From Rhodopirellula islandica (GTDB taxonomy: Bacteria; Planctomycetota; Planctomycetia; Pirellulales; Pirellulaceae), in the NCBI RefSeq assembly GCF_001027925.1, contig NZ_LECT01000055.1, positions 1 through 64,000 on the forward strand: a DNA stretch of 64,000 bases. Direction: 5' to 3'. Shown one piece after another: positions 1 through 9,155 of this stretch. Within the stretch, counting starts at the first letter, position 1; each line of letters opens with the position of its first letter. The notes under the pieces are model-generated. The model had not been told where the DNA came from. It did no database searches and worked only from the letters and a program-made list of their open reading frames with translations. The translations under genes and the position numbers were made by a program.

Positions 1-536
1 CGGGGGTGTGCTGCTACGCAGCGACCCCCGGCTACCATCTGACATCCCTACCGGGATGGAGAAAGACAGAAGCCGGAAGAAAATTTGCATCCGCTATCAG
101 AGCGCCAATAGCAAACATTTAGCAGTCCAGAGCAGTGCGCGCCGCTTCCCATGCTCGGCCCTCTCCCTCGCGGACGCCTGAACGGCGTCGCTCGACCTAG
201 TATATCGCGGTTGCTCTCCCCAAACTTCGTTTCAGGAGAGGTGCACCATGTGGAAATCCGCCGAGAAGCGATGTCAGAAATCGGCAGACCTCAGAGAGTG
301 AACGTGTGAGCGAGGCTCCAACCGTCCTGAGGGGCCCCGTCATTCGTCCCAAACGCCACAATTGCGACGGAACGCATCACCAGAGCGTCTCCTCGCACGC
401 ATTGCGGGCAATGATCCGATTGTGAGGGCCAGCCAAGCGCCGCGAGATCCTTTTTCAAAGTCGCCGCAGTGTCGGCATCCAACCAAGGGGTACGTTTGAC
501 TAAGTCATCGTTTCTCCTTTTCCGGTCGTTCGAATC
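1..536. repeat. Intergenic region with two hairpins at its left end; no gene seen
   Basis: The first 58 bases hold two palindromes. Positions 1-30 fold as CGGGGGT against ACCCCCG with an inner GCTGC/GCAGC stem, and 43-58 fold as CATCCC against GGGATG. They resemble the short GC-rich interspersed hairpins common in planctomycete intergenic DNA. From 59 to 536 I see no coding region that is not a shadow of the next gene and no convincing promoter or RNA gene. Confidence 0.4.
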
Positions 537-2156
537 ATGTCTTCCCTGGACGTCACGTTCGAAATTCTCAAGCAAAACACGTCTCCCTGTGCCGGCGAAG
601 TGTTGCAACTCGGCGCAGCGAGCGACGATCGGTCCACGCGGCAACGTTGTCTGCATGCGATGGCGCATCGCAAAGACGTCAAAACGCTCAATTGGCTCAT
701 CAATCGTTTTGAGAAGTGTCACGACGACCTCCTGTCTGCTCTGACCACTTCCAAAGTCGAGATCGATGCGGGGTGCTTGGGCAGCGTCGTCACCAAACAA
801 CTCGCCAAAGGCGGCTGGAATCAATCCGTGGGCTTGCGATTGATCGAGATGATCGACTGCTTGAACCAAACCGCCGCTCTCGAGACCTTGATTCATTTGG
901 CCCAGCATCACGAAGACTCGTTGATTCGCGCCGCTTCGGGGGAAGTCACACTGTCCCTGGTCTGCCCGCTCTCCAAGCCCATTCGTCAGCGAGCCCCTGA
1001 GCACCGCATCTACCCCGAGTCCGAACGATTCCGCCAGCGAATCACAGAACAACTGGCCGCCGCGGTCGAGCGACACAACGCTCATCGCAACAACGATTTG
1101 CTGGATGCCTTCTTGGTCATCTCAGACTGGAACGATGCTTTGCTGCAGCGGTTGCTCAGCGATGAATCCTCCACCCAAGAAACGCTGCTGCGCCGCATGC
1201 GGACGAGCGAGCATCAAGCGGTGCTTCAGCTTCTATCGGGCTTCATCCGACGTCGCAAAGTTTCGGGACCGATGGTTGGACTGATCCTTCGCCGACATGA
1301 CGCGATGTTCTGCGAAGCATTGTTGGATGCCATCGGCGAATCCCCCACGCCTGTCACTTCGATCAATTTGCGGGAATACGGATTGCCTGATTGTTTGCGT
1401 GGAGGCGAATCCTTCATGCGGTCCCTTGGCAGCGATCGTGACGCTGCCATGTGCAACGCTTACTCGATCGCGATGCCCCATGAGTCCGAATCCGTTCACA
1501 TGGTTCTGGCGATGCTGGAACGAGGGGGCGAACACAGCGTCCGAGTTGCCGAAGTCTGCTTGAAACGGATCGAAGCGCCGTCGTTGGCAGACTGGATCGC
1601 GGACCTGCAAGCAGCCAGTGAACAGCAAGCCGCCCTGGACCAAGCAACCGCGAACTCCCAAGCCTATCAACGCGTCCCCGAAATCGATCGTCAGATTGAT
1701 TTGCTGAACGGATTGGTGGAACTCTCCGACCACGACTCACCATCGCTGGCCCAAGCCGCGCAAGCCTTGCTGGTTCATCTGAACACCCACGAAGCGCTCC
1801 CGATCTTCGCCGGACTCACCCCCGACGTCGGTCGTCGACTCGGTCGCATCCTGATGCAAGTCGACTCCAGCACGCTGGACGTCATCCGCCATGGCCTGCG
1901 TCACGCGGTCATGCAAAACCGACTCGATGCGATCGCGTTCACAGAGTCACTTGGCCTGATCGACTTGATGATCGATCCGCTTCGAACGATTGCCGAAACC
2001 GATCACCAGGTTGCCAAACTGCGAGCCGCCCAAGCACTTGCACATGGAACCGGAACACAATCAGAGACCGTGCTGCGAGAACTCTGCGCCGTTCCAACAG
2101 GGTCTCTCCGAGATGCCGCGTTTGCGGCCATGAAAGAGCGAGGATTGGTCGCATGA
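537..2156 (+). CDS. HEAT-like helical repeat protein, hypothetical
   Basis: The predicted 539-residue soluble protein is almost entirely alpha-helical. It has recurring helix pairs rich in Leu/Ala, for example AALETLIHLAQHHEDSLIRA near residue 110 and AKLRAAQALAHGTGTQSET near residue 490, typical of HEAT-type scaffolds. I see no signal peptide, membrane segment or catalytic motif. The ATG at 537 is the first good start. Its stop overlaps the next start by four bases (ATGA at 2153-2156), so the two genes are probably translated together. The function is unknown; a protein-protein scaffold is inferred from the fold only. Confidence 0.75.
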   Translation: MSSLDVTFEILKQNTSPCAGEVLQLGAASDDRSTRQRCLHAMAHRKDVKTLNWLINRFEKCHDDLLSALTTSKVEIDAGCLGSVVTKQLAKGGWNQSVGLRLIEMIDCLNQTAALETLIHLAQHHEDSLIRAASGEVTLSLVCPLSKPIRQRAPEHRIYPESERFRQRITEQLAAAVERHNAHRNNDLLDAFLVISDWNDALLQRLLSDESSTQETLLRRMRTSEHQAVLQLLSGFIRRRKVSGPMVGLILRRHDAMFCEALLDAIGESPTPVTSINLREYGLPDCLRGGESFMRSLGSDRDAAMCNAYSIAMPHESESVHMVLAMLERGGEHSVRVAEVCLKRIEAPSLADWIADLQAASEQQAALDQATANSQAYQRVPEIDRQIDLLNGLVELSDHDSPSLAQAAQALLVHLNTHEALPIFAGLTPDVGRRLGRILMQVDSSTLDVIRHGLRHAVMQNRLDAIAFTESLGLIDLMIDPLRTIAETDHQVAKLRAAQALAHGTGTQSETVLRELCAVPTGSLRDAAFAAMKERGLVA

Positions 2157-2623
2157 GTTTTCTCCACCACATGGACCGCCTGCCGTCGCTTGTCGAGTTC
2201 ACCGAATCAGTGCTGCACCCATCGCGGTTGCTGATGAATGTCACCCGCATGACGGACTTGGCACCACAATACGAAACCACCGCCAACCACTCATCCATTC
2301 CGATCGTGTTTTTTGCTGGCGTTGCGATGGCACTGGTCGCGATCGGCGGTGCCTTGACATGGCACTACCGCACACGCGAACCCGAAGTCCCAACCAGCGA
2401 CGCTCTGACCATGGAATTGTGTCGGGCACACTGCCTGCCAATTTATCACCGTGGCTTGATCGTTCGCTTGGCTACCGCGGCTGAACTGCCTCACACCGCG
2501 GAAATGTTTCTGTCAGCTTCGCATTTCGACAACGCGGTCGCGAAAGCCAAACAAGTCGTCCGGTTGCGCCGTCATCACCAAAGCTGGTTGGGCGAAATTC
2601 GCCGCACACTCTTTGACTCGTGA
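2153..2623 (+). CDS. Small single-pass membrane protein, hypothetical
   Basis: This 156-residue protein has one clear hydrophobic segment, IPIVFFAGVAMALVAIGGAL, near residues 49-68. A charged tail follows whose two halves look helical (residues ~80-100 and ~110-150). The start overlaps the stop of the HEAT-like gene by ATGA, which suggests translational coupling and a shared role. I do not recognise a family. The tail could face the cytoplasm and bind the HEAT-like partner, but that is inference. Confidence 0.65.
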   Translation: MSFLHHMDRLPSLVEFTESVLHPSRLLMNVTRMTDLAPQYETTANHSSIPIVFFAGVAMALVAIGGALTWHYRTREPEVPTSDALTMELCRAHCLPIYHRGLIVRLATAAELPHTAEMFLSASHFDNAVAKAKQVVRLRRHHQSWLGEIRRTLFDS

Positions 2624-2772
2624 GCCGCATGCATCTCAATCACGCGTCAATCCGGGTGGGAAGATCAACCGCCGCTGCAACACGATCTGCCGGTGACAAC
2701 CAACGCGGCACCGCACAGAAATGAGCCTGCCGTTGGAATTGCTCCGGCGGTGAAAAGATCGAACGCTGGAAC

Positions 2773-3333
2773 TCAAACGCCTGTCACTTCACAAGCCTTG
2801 TAGACGACCTTGGTTTGCCGAAAACCAATTCGCTCGTACAGCTTGACCGCGTGTGAGTTGGCCGTGGTGACTTCCAGGTGCATGCGTTCCAACCCCGCGG
2901 ATCGAAATCCCGCGGCGGATCGCATCATCAGCAATCGTCCCAAGCCGTTTCCGCGGTGCTCCGGAACAACACCCAGGTTTTGCACCGCACCCCATTCGTC
3001 CAGATCCAGCCCTTGGATGGTTCCCACAGCGAGGGGACGGCCTCCCGGACGATCTCGATAGCGGATCAACCAAGTCGCTTCCGGAACAAACGTGGCGCGA
3101 CTGGCGATTTCTCGCATCAATCGCAAACAACCGTCTCGCCGTCCCAAACAAGGGAAAACATCCGCGTCCATCTCACAGCGGAAAGACTGAAACTTCGCCG
3201 CCGCATGTTCGCGAATCAGACCTTCGTCAAACGCGACCAACTCGTAACCACGAGCGGCCAAATCGGCTGCGTCCCAGGATCCGCTCCACTGGCGCAGGTC
3301 CATCTCCATGCGGTAACGGCGAAAGTAAGTCAT
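2773..3333 (-). CDS. GNAT family N-acetyltransferase
   Basis: The C-terminal half is a GNAT acetyl-CoA fold. Residues around 120-150 read GVVPEHRGNGLGRLLMMRSA, which contains the motif A Q/RxxGxG/A pyrophosphate-binding loop (RGNGLG), followed by LEVTTANSHAVKLYERIGF, the usual beta-strand and SxN-A-xxLYExxGF ending. The substrate is unknown. The frame is open further upstream to 3381, but the ATG at 3333 gives a 186-residue protein and leaves about 80 bp for divergent promoters with miaA. An acetyl-CoA-dependent small-molecule or protein N-acetyltransferase is the family-level expectation. Confidence 0.85.
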   Translation of the reverse strand: MTYFRRYRMEMDLRQWSGSWDAADLAARGYELVAFDEGLIREHAAAKFQSFRCEMDADVFPCLGRRDGCLRLMREIASRATFVPEATWLIRYRDRPGGRPLAVGTIQGLDLDEWGAVQNLGVVPEHRGNGLGRLLMMRSAAGFRSAGLERMHLEVTTANSHAVKLYERIGFRQTKVVYKACEVTGV

Positions 3334-3411
3334 GCCCACTCGGGTTGCCCCCTTTCCGGGATCACGGTCTCTTGTGAACAATCCAGTTTACCACATCAGC
3401 TGACTTTCGAG

Positions 3412-4416
3412 ATGCAACCTGACACCCGATCCCAGCCCTTTGCCCCTTTGTTCGATGACGTGATCGTTCTGACCGGTCCGACCGCTTCGGGCAAAACAGA
3501 ATTGGCTCTGCGGGTTGCGGAAACTCTCGCGGCCAAAACGAATGGCCGGCAAAAACTCGAAATCCTTTCACTCGATGCCATCGCGGTCTACCGCCGCATG
3601 GACATCGGGTCAGCCAAACCCACCCCCGACCAACTGGACCGAGCCCCCCATCACCTGATCGATCTGGTCAATCCCTGGGACGAATTCAGCGTCGCTGAAT
3701 ACTTGCAATCCGCCCACGCTCGCGTCCGCGAGATCAAGGACCGCGGCAATCGCCCGATGTTCGTCGGAGGCACCCCGATGTATTTGAAAGGCGTTCTGCG
3801 GGGGTTCGATGCCGGACCGCCCGCGGACGAAGCCTTCCGCCAAGCCGTCGAAGAGGACTTGCGGCAACATGGCATCGGCGCACTGCGTGAACGATTGCAA
3901 CAAGTCGACCCGTTGTCGGCGGCCAAAATCGACCCGGGAGATTCGCGACGGATGATTCGGGCGCTCGAGTTTGCTCGTGCAACCGGAACCCCCATCAGCC
4001 ACCGTCAATTGCAATTTGAGTCGGCACGAGCCAGCCACGAAGGCCTCGTCTTCGCGCTTCGTGTGCCACGCCCGATTCTGCATCAACGAATCGAACAACG
4101 CGTCGAAGCGATGTTCGACGAAGGCTTGGTAGCGGAAGTCCAAAGCCTTCTGGCACTGGACCACCCCCTTTCCAAAACGTCCCGCCAAGCGGTTGGCTAC
4201 CGTGAAATCATCGAAGCAATCGCGGCCGGGGAAGCCCCTGAAACCGCGGCAGAACAAGTCGTCTTCCACACCCGGCGTCTGGCCCGACGCCAAGAAACCT
4301 GGCTCCGTTCATTCTCCGAAATTCGCGGCCTCGGTTCCTTCGAAGCCGACTCTGCACCGGACATCGATCAGTGCGTCGAAACGATGGTCAAAGCCATTGC
4401 CTCATTCGATCGTTGA
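3412..4416 (+). CDS. miaA: tRNA dimethylallyltransferase
   Basis: MiaA transfers a dimethylallyl group to N6 of A37 in tRNAs reading UNN codons. The P-loop GPTASGKTELAL lies near residue 20, followed by the catalytic Asp region DAIAVYRRMDIGSAKP, the segment HHLIDLVNPWDEFSVAEY, VGGTPMYLKG, and a C-terminal SRQAVGYREII. The frame is open upstream to 2878, but that extension runs antisense through the GNAT gene and has no family similarity. The ATG at 3412 gives 334 residues, slightly longer than the usual ~300-315. Its 3' end overlaps the convergent gene by 15 bases. GT(G)LYL reads GTPMYL here, a mild variation. Confidence 0.95.
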   Translation: MQPDTRSQPFAPLFDDVIVLTGPTASGKTELALRVAETLAAKTNGRQKLEILSLDAIAVYRRMDIGSAKPTPDQLDRAPHHLIDLVNPWDEFSVAEYLQSAHARVREIKDRGNRPMFVGGTPMYLKGVLRGFDAGPPADEAFRQAVEEDLRQHGIGALRERLQQVDPLSAAKIDPGDSRRMIRALEFARATGTPISHRQLQFESARASHEGLVFALRVPRPILHQRIEQRVEAMFDEGLVAEVQSLLALDHPLSKTSRQAVGYREIIEAIAAGEAPETAAEQVVFHTRRLARRQETWLRSFSEIRGLGSFEADSAPDIDQCVETMVKAIASFDR

Positions 4417-5592
4417 AACGGTCTCGGGCGAGCTTGATTCGCAAATCCAGTTCCAGTCCTCGTCGCTTTGAAAGTGCTCCCGCGAAAAATACATCGCACG
4501 GTTGTTTCGCAAATGCCACACCAGCGTTTCGTCGATCCACTCGATTCTCAAACATTCCTCACGAGACAAACGGATGCCGTTGTTCTCGTTGACGCTGACA
4601 ACTTCCTCGGGGCTGATCCATCCATGCTGTCGCCAGGACGTTTCCTGAGTTGGAATCGATGTCCAACGCCAACTGTTGTAAAAGTATCGTGTGGTGCTGA
4701 GGGCCAGAATCAGCAACCCCGCGGCAATGACCCAGAATCCAAAGTGCCAGGCGATGAACATCGCCACCCCGTAAACGACAATCAACCCGCCGTTTCGAAT
4801 CATGATCCGCCGCACCGCTTTCTGGTCCACTGGCACATGAAGCGTGACTTGCCCGTCGAACGAAATCGCCGACTCAGGACGTTCCCCCAATTGCTGGCAG
4901 TTCCGTTCCACGACGGCGTCTGGATCCAACTGAGCTGCATCATGTTGCTGCCAGATCGCTTGCAGGTGATTCCAAACGGCCTTGTCAAACCGCTCAAACA
5001 AACGCGTGGAGAGGTAGAGCTGAACGTAGGGGCCTTCCAACAGCGGAACTCGAACACCGTGCCTGGTGGATTGAGCCTGCCTGCAGTAGTCCGCGTTCAA
5101 AAGATGGGTCCGCTCACCATCGTTGAACAGCAAACCCCACGGCACGAACCGGCCGACCGCACGCCCCACCAAATCCGGCCGCTGCTTCAATGCCCGCCGT
5201 GCTCGCCGGGAAGAACTGACGTACTGCGTCGCAATCGCGAATCCACATCCAACGCCGATGCAGGTGAAGATCAGCCCAACCGATTCGGAATCCAATCCTT
5301 CTCGAACCGCATTGATGATTGTGACCACGGCACCAATCGCAAACGCGGGAATGAGAAACCCCCACATCAAAACCGCTAAAATCATCCACAACTCTCGTTC
5401 TGGAATCAATCGCCGAATGTCGTCTTCGGTGATCTCGCCATCGAAGGCGAGAAAGCAGCCGACTTGATCGGAGTTCGTGATGGGGTCGGGGTCCGAACCA
5501 TTCAGTTGCATCGATGACGCGTACGGATTGACCGACGCTCGATCCGATTCGGACGTCGAGGTCGGCTCGACTTCGCTGCCATCGTCCGTCAT
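4402..5592 (-). CDS. Membrane protein with YcxB-like C-terminus
   Basis: About 396 residues with two hydrophobic hairpins, one near residues 70-130 (LWMILAVLMWGFLIPAFAIG and a second helix) and one near 265-305 (VVYGVAMFIAWHFGFWVIAA). The C-terminal part (IEWIDETLVWHLRNNRAMYFSREHF split over strands) resembles the YcxB-like domain, but I hold that loosely. The longest frame starts at 5607, but the ATG at 5592 overlaps the response regulator stop as ATGA (5589-5592), which makes it the better start. The gene is probably cotranscribed with and translationally coupled to that regulator. Confidence 0.7.
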   Translation of the reverse strand: MTDDGSEVEPTSTSESDRASVNPYASSMQLNGSDPDPITNSDQVGCFLAFDGEITEDDIRRLIPERELWMILAVLMWGFLIPAFAIGAVVTIINAVREGLDSESVGLIFTCIGVGCGFAIATQYVSSSRRARRALKQRPDLVGRAVGRFVPWGLLFNDGERTHLLNADYCRQAQSTRHGVRVPLLEGPYVQLYLSTRLFERFDKAVWNHLQAIWQQHDAAQLDPDAVVERNCQQLGERPESAISFDGQVTLHVPVDQKAVRRIMIRNGGLIVVYGVAMFIAWHFGFWVIAAGLLILALSTTRYFYNSWRWTSIPTQETSWRQHGWISPEEVVSVNENNGIRLSREECLRIEWIDETLVWHLRNNRAMYFSREHFQSDEDWNWICESSSPETVSTIE

Positions 5593-5990
5593 TCCGGCGG
5601 ACGCCAACCGTACGTTTCCGTCAAACCGCCGCAGACAATTTCGCGAAGCTGTCCCAACCGAACCGGCTTGCGAAGAATCTTGTAGGCCCGCATCCGAGCC
5701 GCTTCCCGCTCGATCGCTTCGTCCATCAGGGCGCTCATCAGCACATACGGCATCGAATTGGGACGCTGCGACAAGATCCGCATCACGTCCAATCCGGTCA
5801 CACGAGGCATGTGCACATCGAGCAGCACCATGTGAATCGCAGTCTTTTCAATGACACGGAGCGCTTCATCACCGTCGGCGGCTTGAGCAGTGTGCACGCC
5901 ACGGCGCGCGAGAGCCTCACAAACCACGCCGCGAAAATCGGCGTCGTCGTCGGTCACCAAGACTGTTGGGATCATGCCAGCGTCGACCAT
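5589..5990 (-). CDS. CheY-like single-domain response regulator
   Basis: The protein is one receiver domain of 133 residues without an output domain. The acidic pocket is D14-D15-D16, the phosphoacceptor is D58 (VLLDVHMPRVTG), the switch Ser is S86 (LMSALMD) and the conserved Lys is K108 (LRKPVRL). It should be phosphorylated by a separate histidine kinase; none is adjacent. M6 is an alternative start. The stop overlaps the start of the downstream membrane protein, so the pair may act together, but no partner motif proves it. Confidence 0.9.
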   Translation of the reverse strand: MVDAGMIPTVLVTDDDADFRGVVCEALARRGVHTAQAADGDEALRVIEKTAIHMVLLDVHMPRVTGLDVMRILSQRPNSMPYVLMSALMDEAIEREAARMRAYKILRKPVRLGQLREIVCGGLTETYGWRPPE

Positions 5991-6276
5991 GGCTCATCCA
6001 CATCCCCGCAAACAAAGAAAAACTTGATCACTGTTGATCGTGATTCCATCCATTATACGTCACAGGCTCGGTTTTGGGTTGCCTTGCCAACAAGAGCGTT
6101 TTTCCCGCACGATCCGTTCAATCGGGCCAAGCATTCCCTCCGTGTGAGCAGCCGCCGCCTGCCGTTGGCCCGGCAATTCCCCCGGCATTCGAACATCCCG
6201 GCTATCATGGAACCCGCGTCGTGGCCCCGTTCCAAGACGACACCTTTTCCATCGGAGTCATCCGTCACCGGAGCGT

Positions 6277-7311
6277 TTGCCCTTGAATTCCAAAGCGACC
6301 TCGTCCGCCGCTCCTCGCCGCGATACCCCCCCTTCGCCACCAACGGCAAGCAACGCCCCGGCAGATGTCTCGGCGGTGGCCGAGCTTTCGAAACGCGTCA
6401 TCGGCAACGTCGAAAACGCGATCGTGGGCAAACGGAAACAACTGGTTCTTTCGATGGTCGCTTGGCTCAGCGGCGGACACATTTTATTGGAAGACGTTCC
6501 CGGTGTGGCCAAAACCATGCTGGCCCGAGCGCTGGCGAAAAGCCTGGGCTGTCACTTCAAACGAGTCCAATGCACACCGGATTTGCTTCCCACGGATGTG
6601 ACCGGCACTTCAATCTTCAACCAGAAGAACTCGGAATTCGAATTTCGGCCCGGCCCGGTGTTCACCCAAATTTTGCTCGCCGACGAAATCAACCGAGCCA
6701 CGCCACGAACACAAGCCTCGTTGCTGGAAGCGATGGCGGAAGCCCGGGTCACCGTCGACGGAAAATCCTACACACTGACTCCGCCCTTCCTTGTCATCGC
6801 GACTCAAAACCCCGTCGACCACGAAGGCACGTTCCCGCTCCCTGAGGCACAACTGGACCGTTTCCTGATGCGGTTCTCGTTGGGGTATCCCTCCATCGAA
6901 GAAGAGCTGCGGATGTTGGATCTGTTGCAATTCAAGCACCCAGTCGATTCGATGACCGCCGTTGCAACCGCCGAGCAATTGGTGGCGGCTCAACAGGCGA
7001 TTCGGTCCGTTCACGTTGACCCGCGAGTCCGTCACTACCTGCTGCAAATCGTTCACCAAACGCGCCACAACGAGAACCTGGCCCTGGGGGGCAGCCCCCG
7101 CGCAACGATCGCCTTGTTCCGGTGCGGACAAGCGATGGCGGCCATCCGGGGACGCACGTTCGTCACCCCCGATGACATCAAAAAAATCATCGCCCCCGTG
7201 ATGAATCATCGACTGATCCTCCGACCCGAAAGTCGCCTGCGAAAAATGACCACAGAAAAGGTGCTGGAGGAAATTCTCAGTGAGATCGCGGTGCCAACCA
7301 TCTCATCATGA
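6277..7311 (+). CDS. MoxR-family AAA+ ATPase
   Basis: The 344-residue protein carries a MoxR-type AAA+ core: Walker A EDVPGVAKTMLARAL near residue 75, Walker B ILLADEINRATPRTQ near 135, sensor 1 VIATQNPVDHEGTFPLPEAQ near 175 and RFLMRFSLGYP after it. MoxR proteins act as chaperone-like ATPases, commonly with DUF58/VWA partners. The start is a TTG at 6277 and no ATG is available before the conserved region; the first ~30 residues are low complexity. The gene overlaps the DUF58 gene by ATGA, a conserved pairing. Confidence 0.93.
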   Translation: MPLNSKATSSAAPRRDTPPSPPTASNAPADVSAVAELSKRVIGNVENAIVGKRKQLVLSMVAWLSGGHILLEDVPGVAKTMLARALAKSLGCHFKRVQCTPDLLPTDVTGTSIFNQKNSEFEFRPGPVFTQILLADEINRATPRTQASLLEAMAEARVTVDGKSYTLTPPFLVIATQNPVDHEGTFPLPEAQLDRFLMRFSLGYPSIEEELRMLDLLQFKHPVDSMTAVATAEQLVAAQQAIRSVHVDPRVRHYLLQIVHQTRHNENLALGGSPRATIALFRCGQAMAAIRGRTFVTPDDIKKIIAPVMNHRLILRPESRLRKMTTEKVLEEILSEIAVPTISS

Positions 7312-8723
7312 CCAACCAAGGCACCGCTGCGGATTCCAATTCTGGCCCGCCCGCTCCTTCGCGTTGGCTGACAATCGTCGTCGTGTGCGCGATCGTTGTT
7401 TTCCTGGGAATGGTCGCGGGCGCCGGGTTGTGGATGACCGCCGCGATCACGGTCGCCTCGGTCGTCGCGATCGGCAATTGGGTTGCCACGCAGTGGTCCG
7501 CCGGTGTCGTTGCCGTTCGCCTGGACTCCCCCGAAGAAGGTCGCGATCTGGAGGTCGTGATTGGATCCTTGGTTCCCGTCACCGTCGAAGTCACCAACCA
7601 AGGCAAATTACCCGTCGCCTGGGTTTTGGCCGAAGACTTGATCCCTCGCGCCGCCACCCAGCAAGCCCGCCAGGCCGACGGCATGGCCCTCGATCCAAGA
7701 ACCAGCCCCTTGGCCACCGAAGGAGCCCGCCTCGCCGTCATGGCATTGCTACCTGGACAAACCAAGCGAATCGAATACTCGGTGCGATGCCACCGTCGAG
7801 GCTACTTTCAAATCGGTCCAACGGTCCTGGAAACCGGCGACCCGGTTGGCATGTTCCGCCGCTATCGATTGGGAGCACCGCCGATGTTTGTGACCGTGCT
7901 TCCCAAAGTCAAACTGCTGTCGACCTACGAAATTGGCTCGCGGCGTCCGATCGGTGAAATCAAAATCCGAGCCTCTTCGATGACGGACCCCACGCGTCTG
8001 CGAGGCATCCGGCAATGGCAGATCGGCGACCCTCTGCGCAGTGTTCACTGGGCCGCCACCGCGCGAACCGGCATCCTGCACAGCAAAGTCTACGAGCCAT
8101 CCTCGGTCGCCGGCGCGACAATTATTCTGGACTTGCACGTCGACACCAATCCCGATCAACACGAACCGCTTCGCACCGACCTGACGATCACCACCGCGGC
8201 CACGATCGCAGCGGCCCTGCACGACGCCGGCGAGCCCTTTGGTTTGGCCACCAACGGTCGCGACGCAGCGGACCGAATCCGCACCGAGGGATTCCGAGGC
8301 GACCACCGCGTGCGAGACGCATCCGTGCAAGCCGCCTCGCTTAAACAACGCAATGAACGAATGCGACCGGTGCTGGTGGACGTCGATCGCGGTCCAGTGC
8401 ACCTCAAAGAAATGTTCCGCACGCTGGCTCGACTGGAACGAACCGACGGTCTGACCCTGGCCGAATTCTTAATCGAAACGGAGTCGCAACTGTCCAGCGA
8501 GACAACCATGTTGGTGATGCTGCAACAATCGACCGAAGCCGACATCGCGGCACTGGTTGGATTGTCTCGTCGCGGCTGGGCCATTGCAGTCATCATCAAC
8601 ACGCTCGACATCGACCGCTACTCACGGATCGCCGGTCCGCTGCTGGCCGAACGCATTCATGTCAGTCACCTTCAAAACGAAGACAGCATCATGGATGTTT
8701 GCCGAGCCCAAATGGCTCGTTGA
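7308..8723 (+). CDS. DUF58 domain membrane protein
   Basis: The N-terminus has two hydrophobic helices (WLTIVVVCAIVVFLGMVAGA near residue 24). A beta-rich middle follows, then the DUF58 signature around residues 225-255 (DPTRLRGIRQWQIGDPLRSV, HWAATARTG) leading into a VWA-like C-terminal half. DUF58 proteins usually sit with a MoxR ATPase and are thought to be membrane-anchored clients or partners. Here the start overlaps moxR by ATGA. The usual downstream VWA or transglutaminase genes of larger MoxR operons are absent; a DUF1592 gene follows after a 430-base gap. Confidence 0.93.
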   Translation: MTNQGTAADSNSGPPAPSRWLTIVVVCAIVVFLGMVAGAGLWMTAAITVASVVAIGNWVATQWSAGVVAVRLDSPEEGRDLEVVIGSLVPVTVEVTNQGKLPVAWVLAEDLIPRAATQQARQADGMALDPRTSPLATEGARLAVMALLPGQTKRIEYSVRCHRRGYFQIGPTVLETGDPVGMFRRYRLGAPPMFVTVLPKVKLLSTYEIGSRRPIGEIKIRASSMTDPTRLRGIRQWQIGDPLRSVHWAATARTGILHSKVYEPSSVAGATIILDLHVDTNPDQHEPLRTDLTITTAATIAAALHDAGEPFGLATNGRDAADRIRTEGFRGDHRVRDASVQAASLKQRNERMRPVLVDVDRGPVHLKEMFRTLARLERTDGLTLAEFLIETESQLSSETTMLVMLQQSTEADIAALVGLSRRGWAIAVIINTLDIDRYSRIAGPLLAERIHVSHLQNEDSIMDVCRAQMAR

Positions 8724-9155
8724 TTGCAAGCTGCTCTTCCCGGCGTCATCGCGTTTGGGCGAACGAATCGGACGTTCCACTCGTCTCCATAGAGCAGAAA
8801 CAACGAGCAACCAATCGCAAAAACTCTCTTGCTGCTCTATAGCCTTGGGCTTCCACGCGGCTTTTGAAGCAAACGATCGAAGGAACGCGCGCACAATCAC
8901 CGGTCAGACAGACGCAAAGCGTCTGAATCCGCCAAAGAAGTGTTGAATTCAGAGTCTTCGAAGAATACGTTTCCATTGGAAGTCGACGGTTCTTGCCCTG
9001 CAGATCTGCCAGCGATTTCTCTCCCGCCCCCACCCCACCTACCAACGACGTTGCTCGAAGCACCCACCCAGCGATCATGGTGGCGATTCGTGCTGGGTGT
9101 CTCCACCAACGTCGCGAGGCCTCGCCTCTCAATCCGGTCCCCCTCGTTGCATCCG
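8724..9155. other. Intergenic gap upstream of the DUF1592 gene
   Basis: This 432-base stretch lies between DUF58 and the likely ATG of the DUF1592 protein. A reading frame continuous with DUF1592 runs back to a GTG at 8940, but its first 72 residues are low-complexity and precede a clear signal peptide, so I treat it as non-coding. It probably holds the promoter of the DUF1592/DUF1552 pair; no element is sharp enough to place. Confidence 0.5.

Noticed and set aside
2878-3411. N-terminal extension of MiaA to 2878
   Set aside because: It is antisense to the GNAT gene and lies outside the family; the P-loop starts about 20 residues after 3412.
8940-9155. N-terminal extension of the DUF1592 protein from the GTG at 8940
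   Set aside because: The 72 extra residues are low complexity and precede a clear signal peptide at the ATG at 9156.
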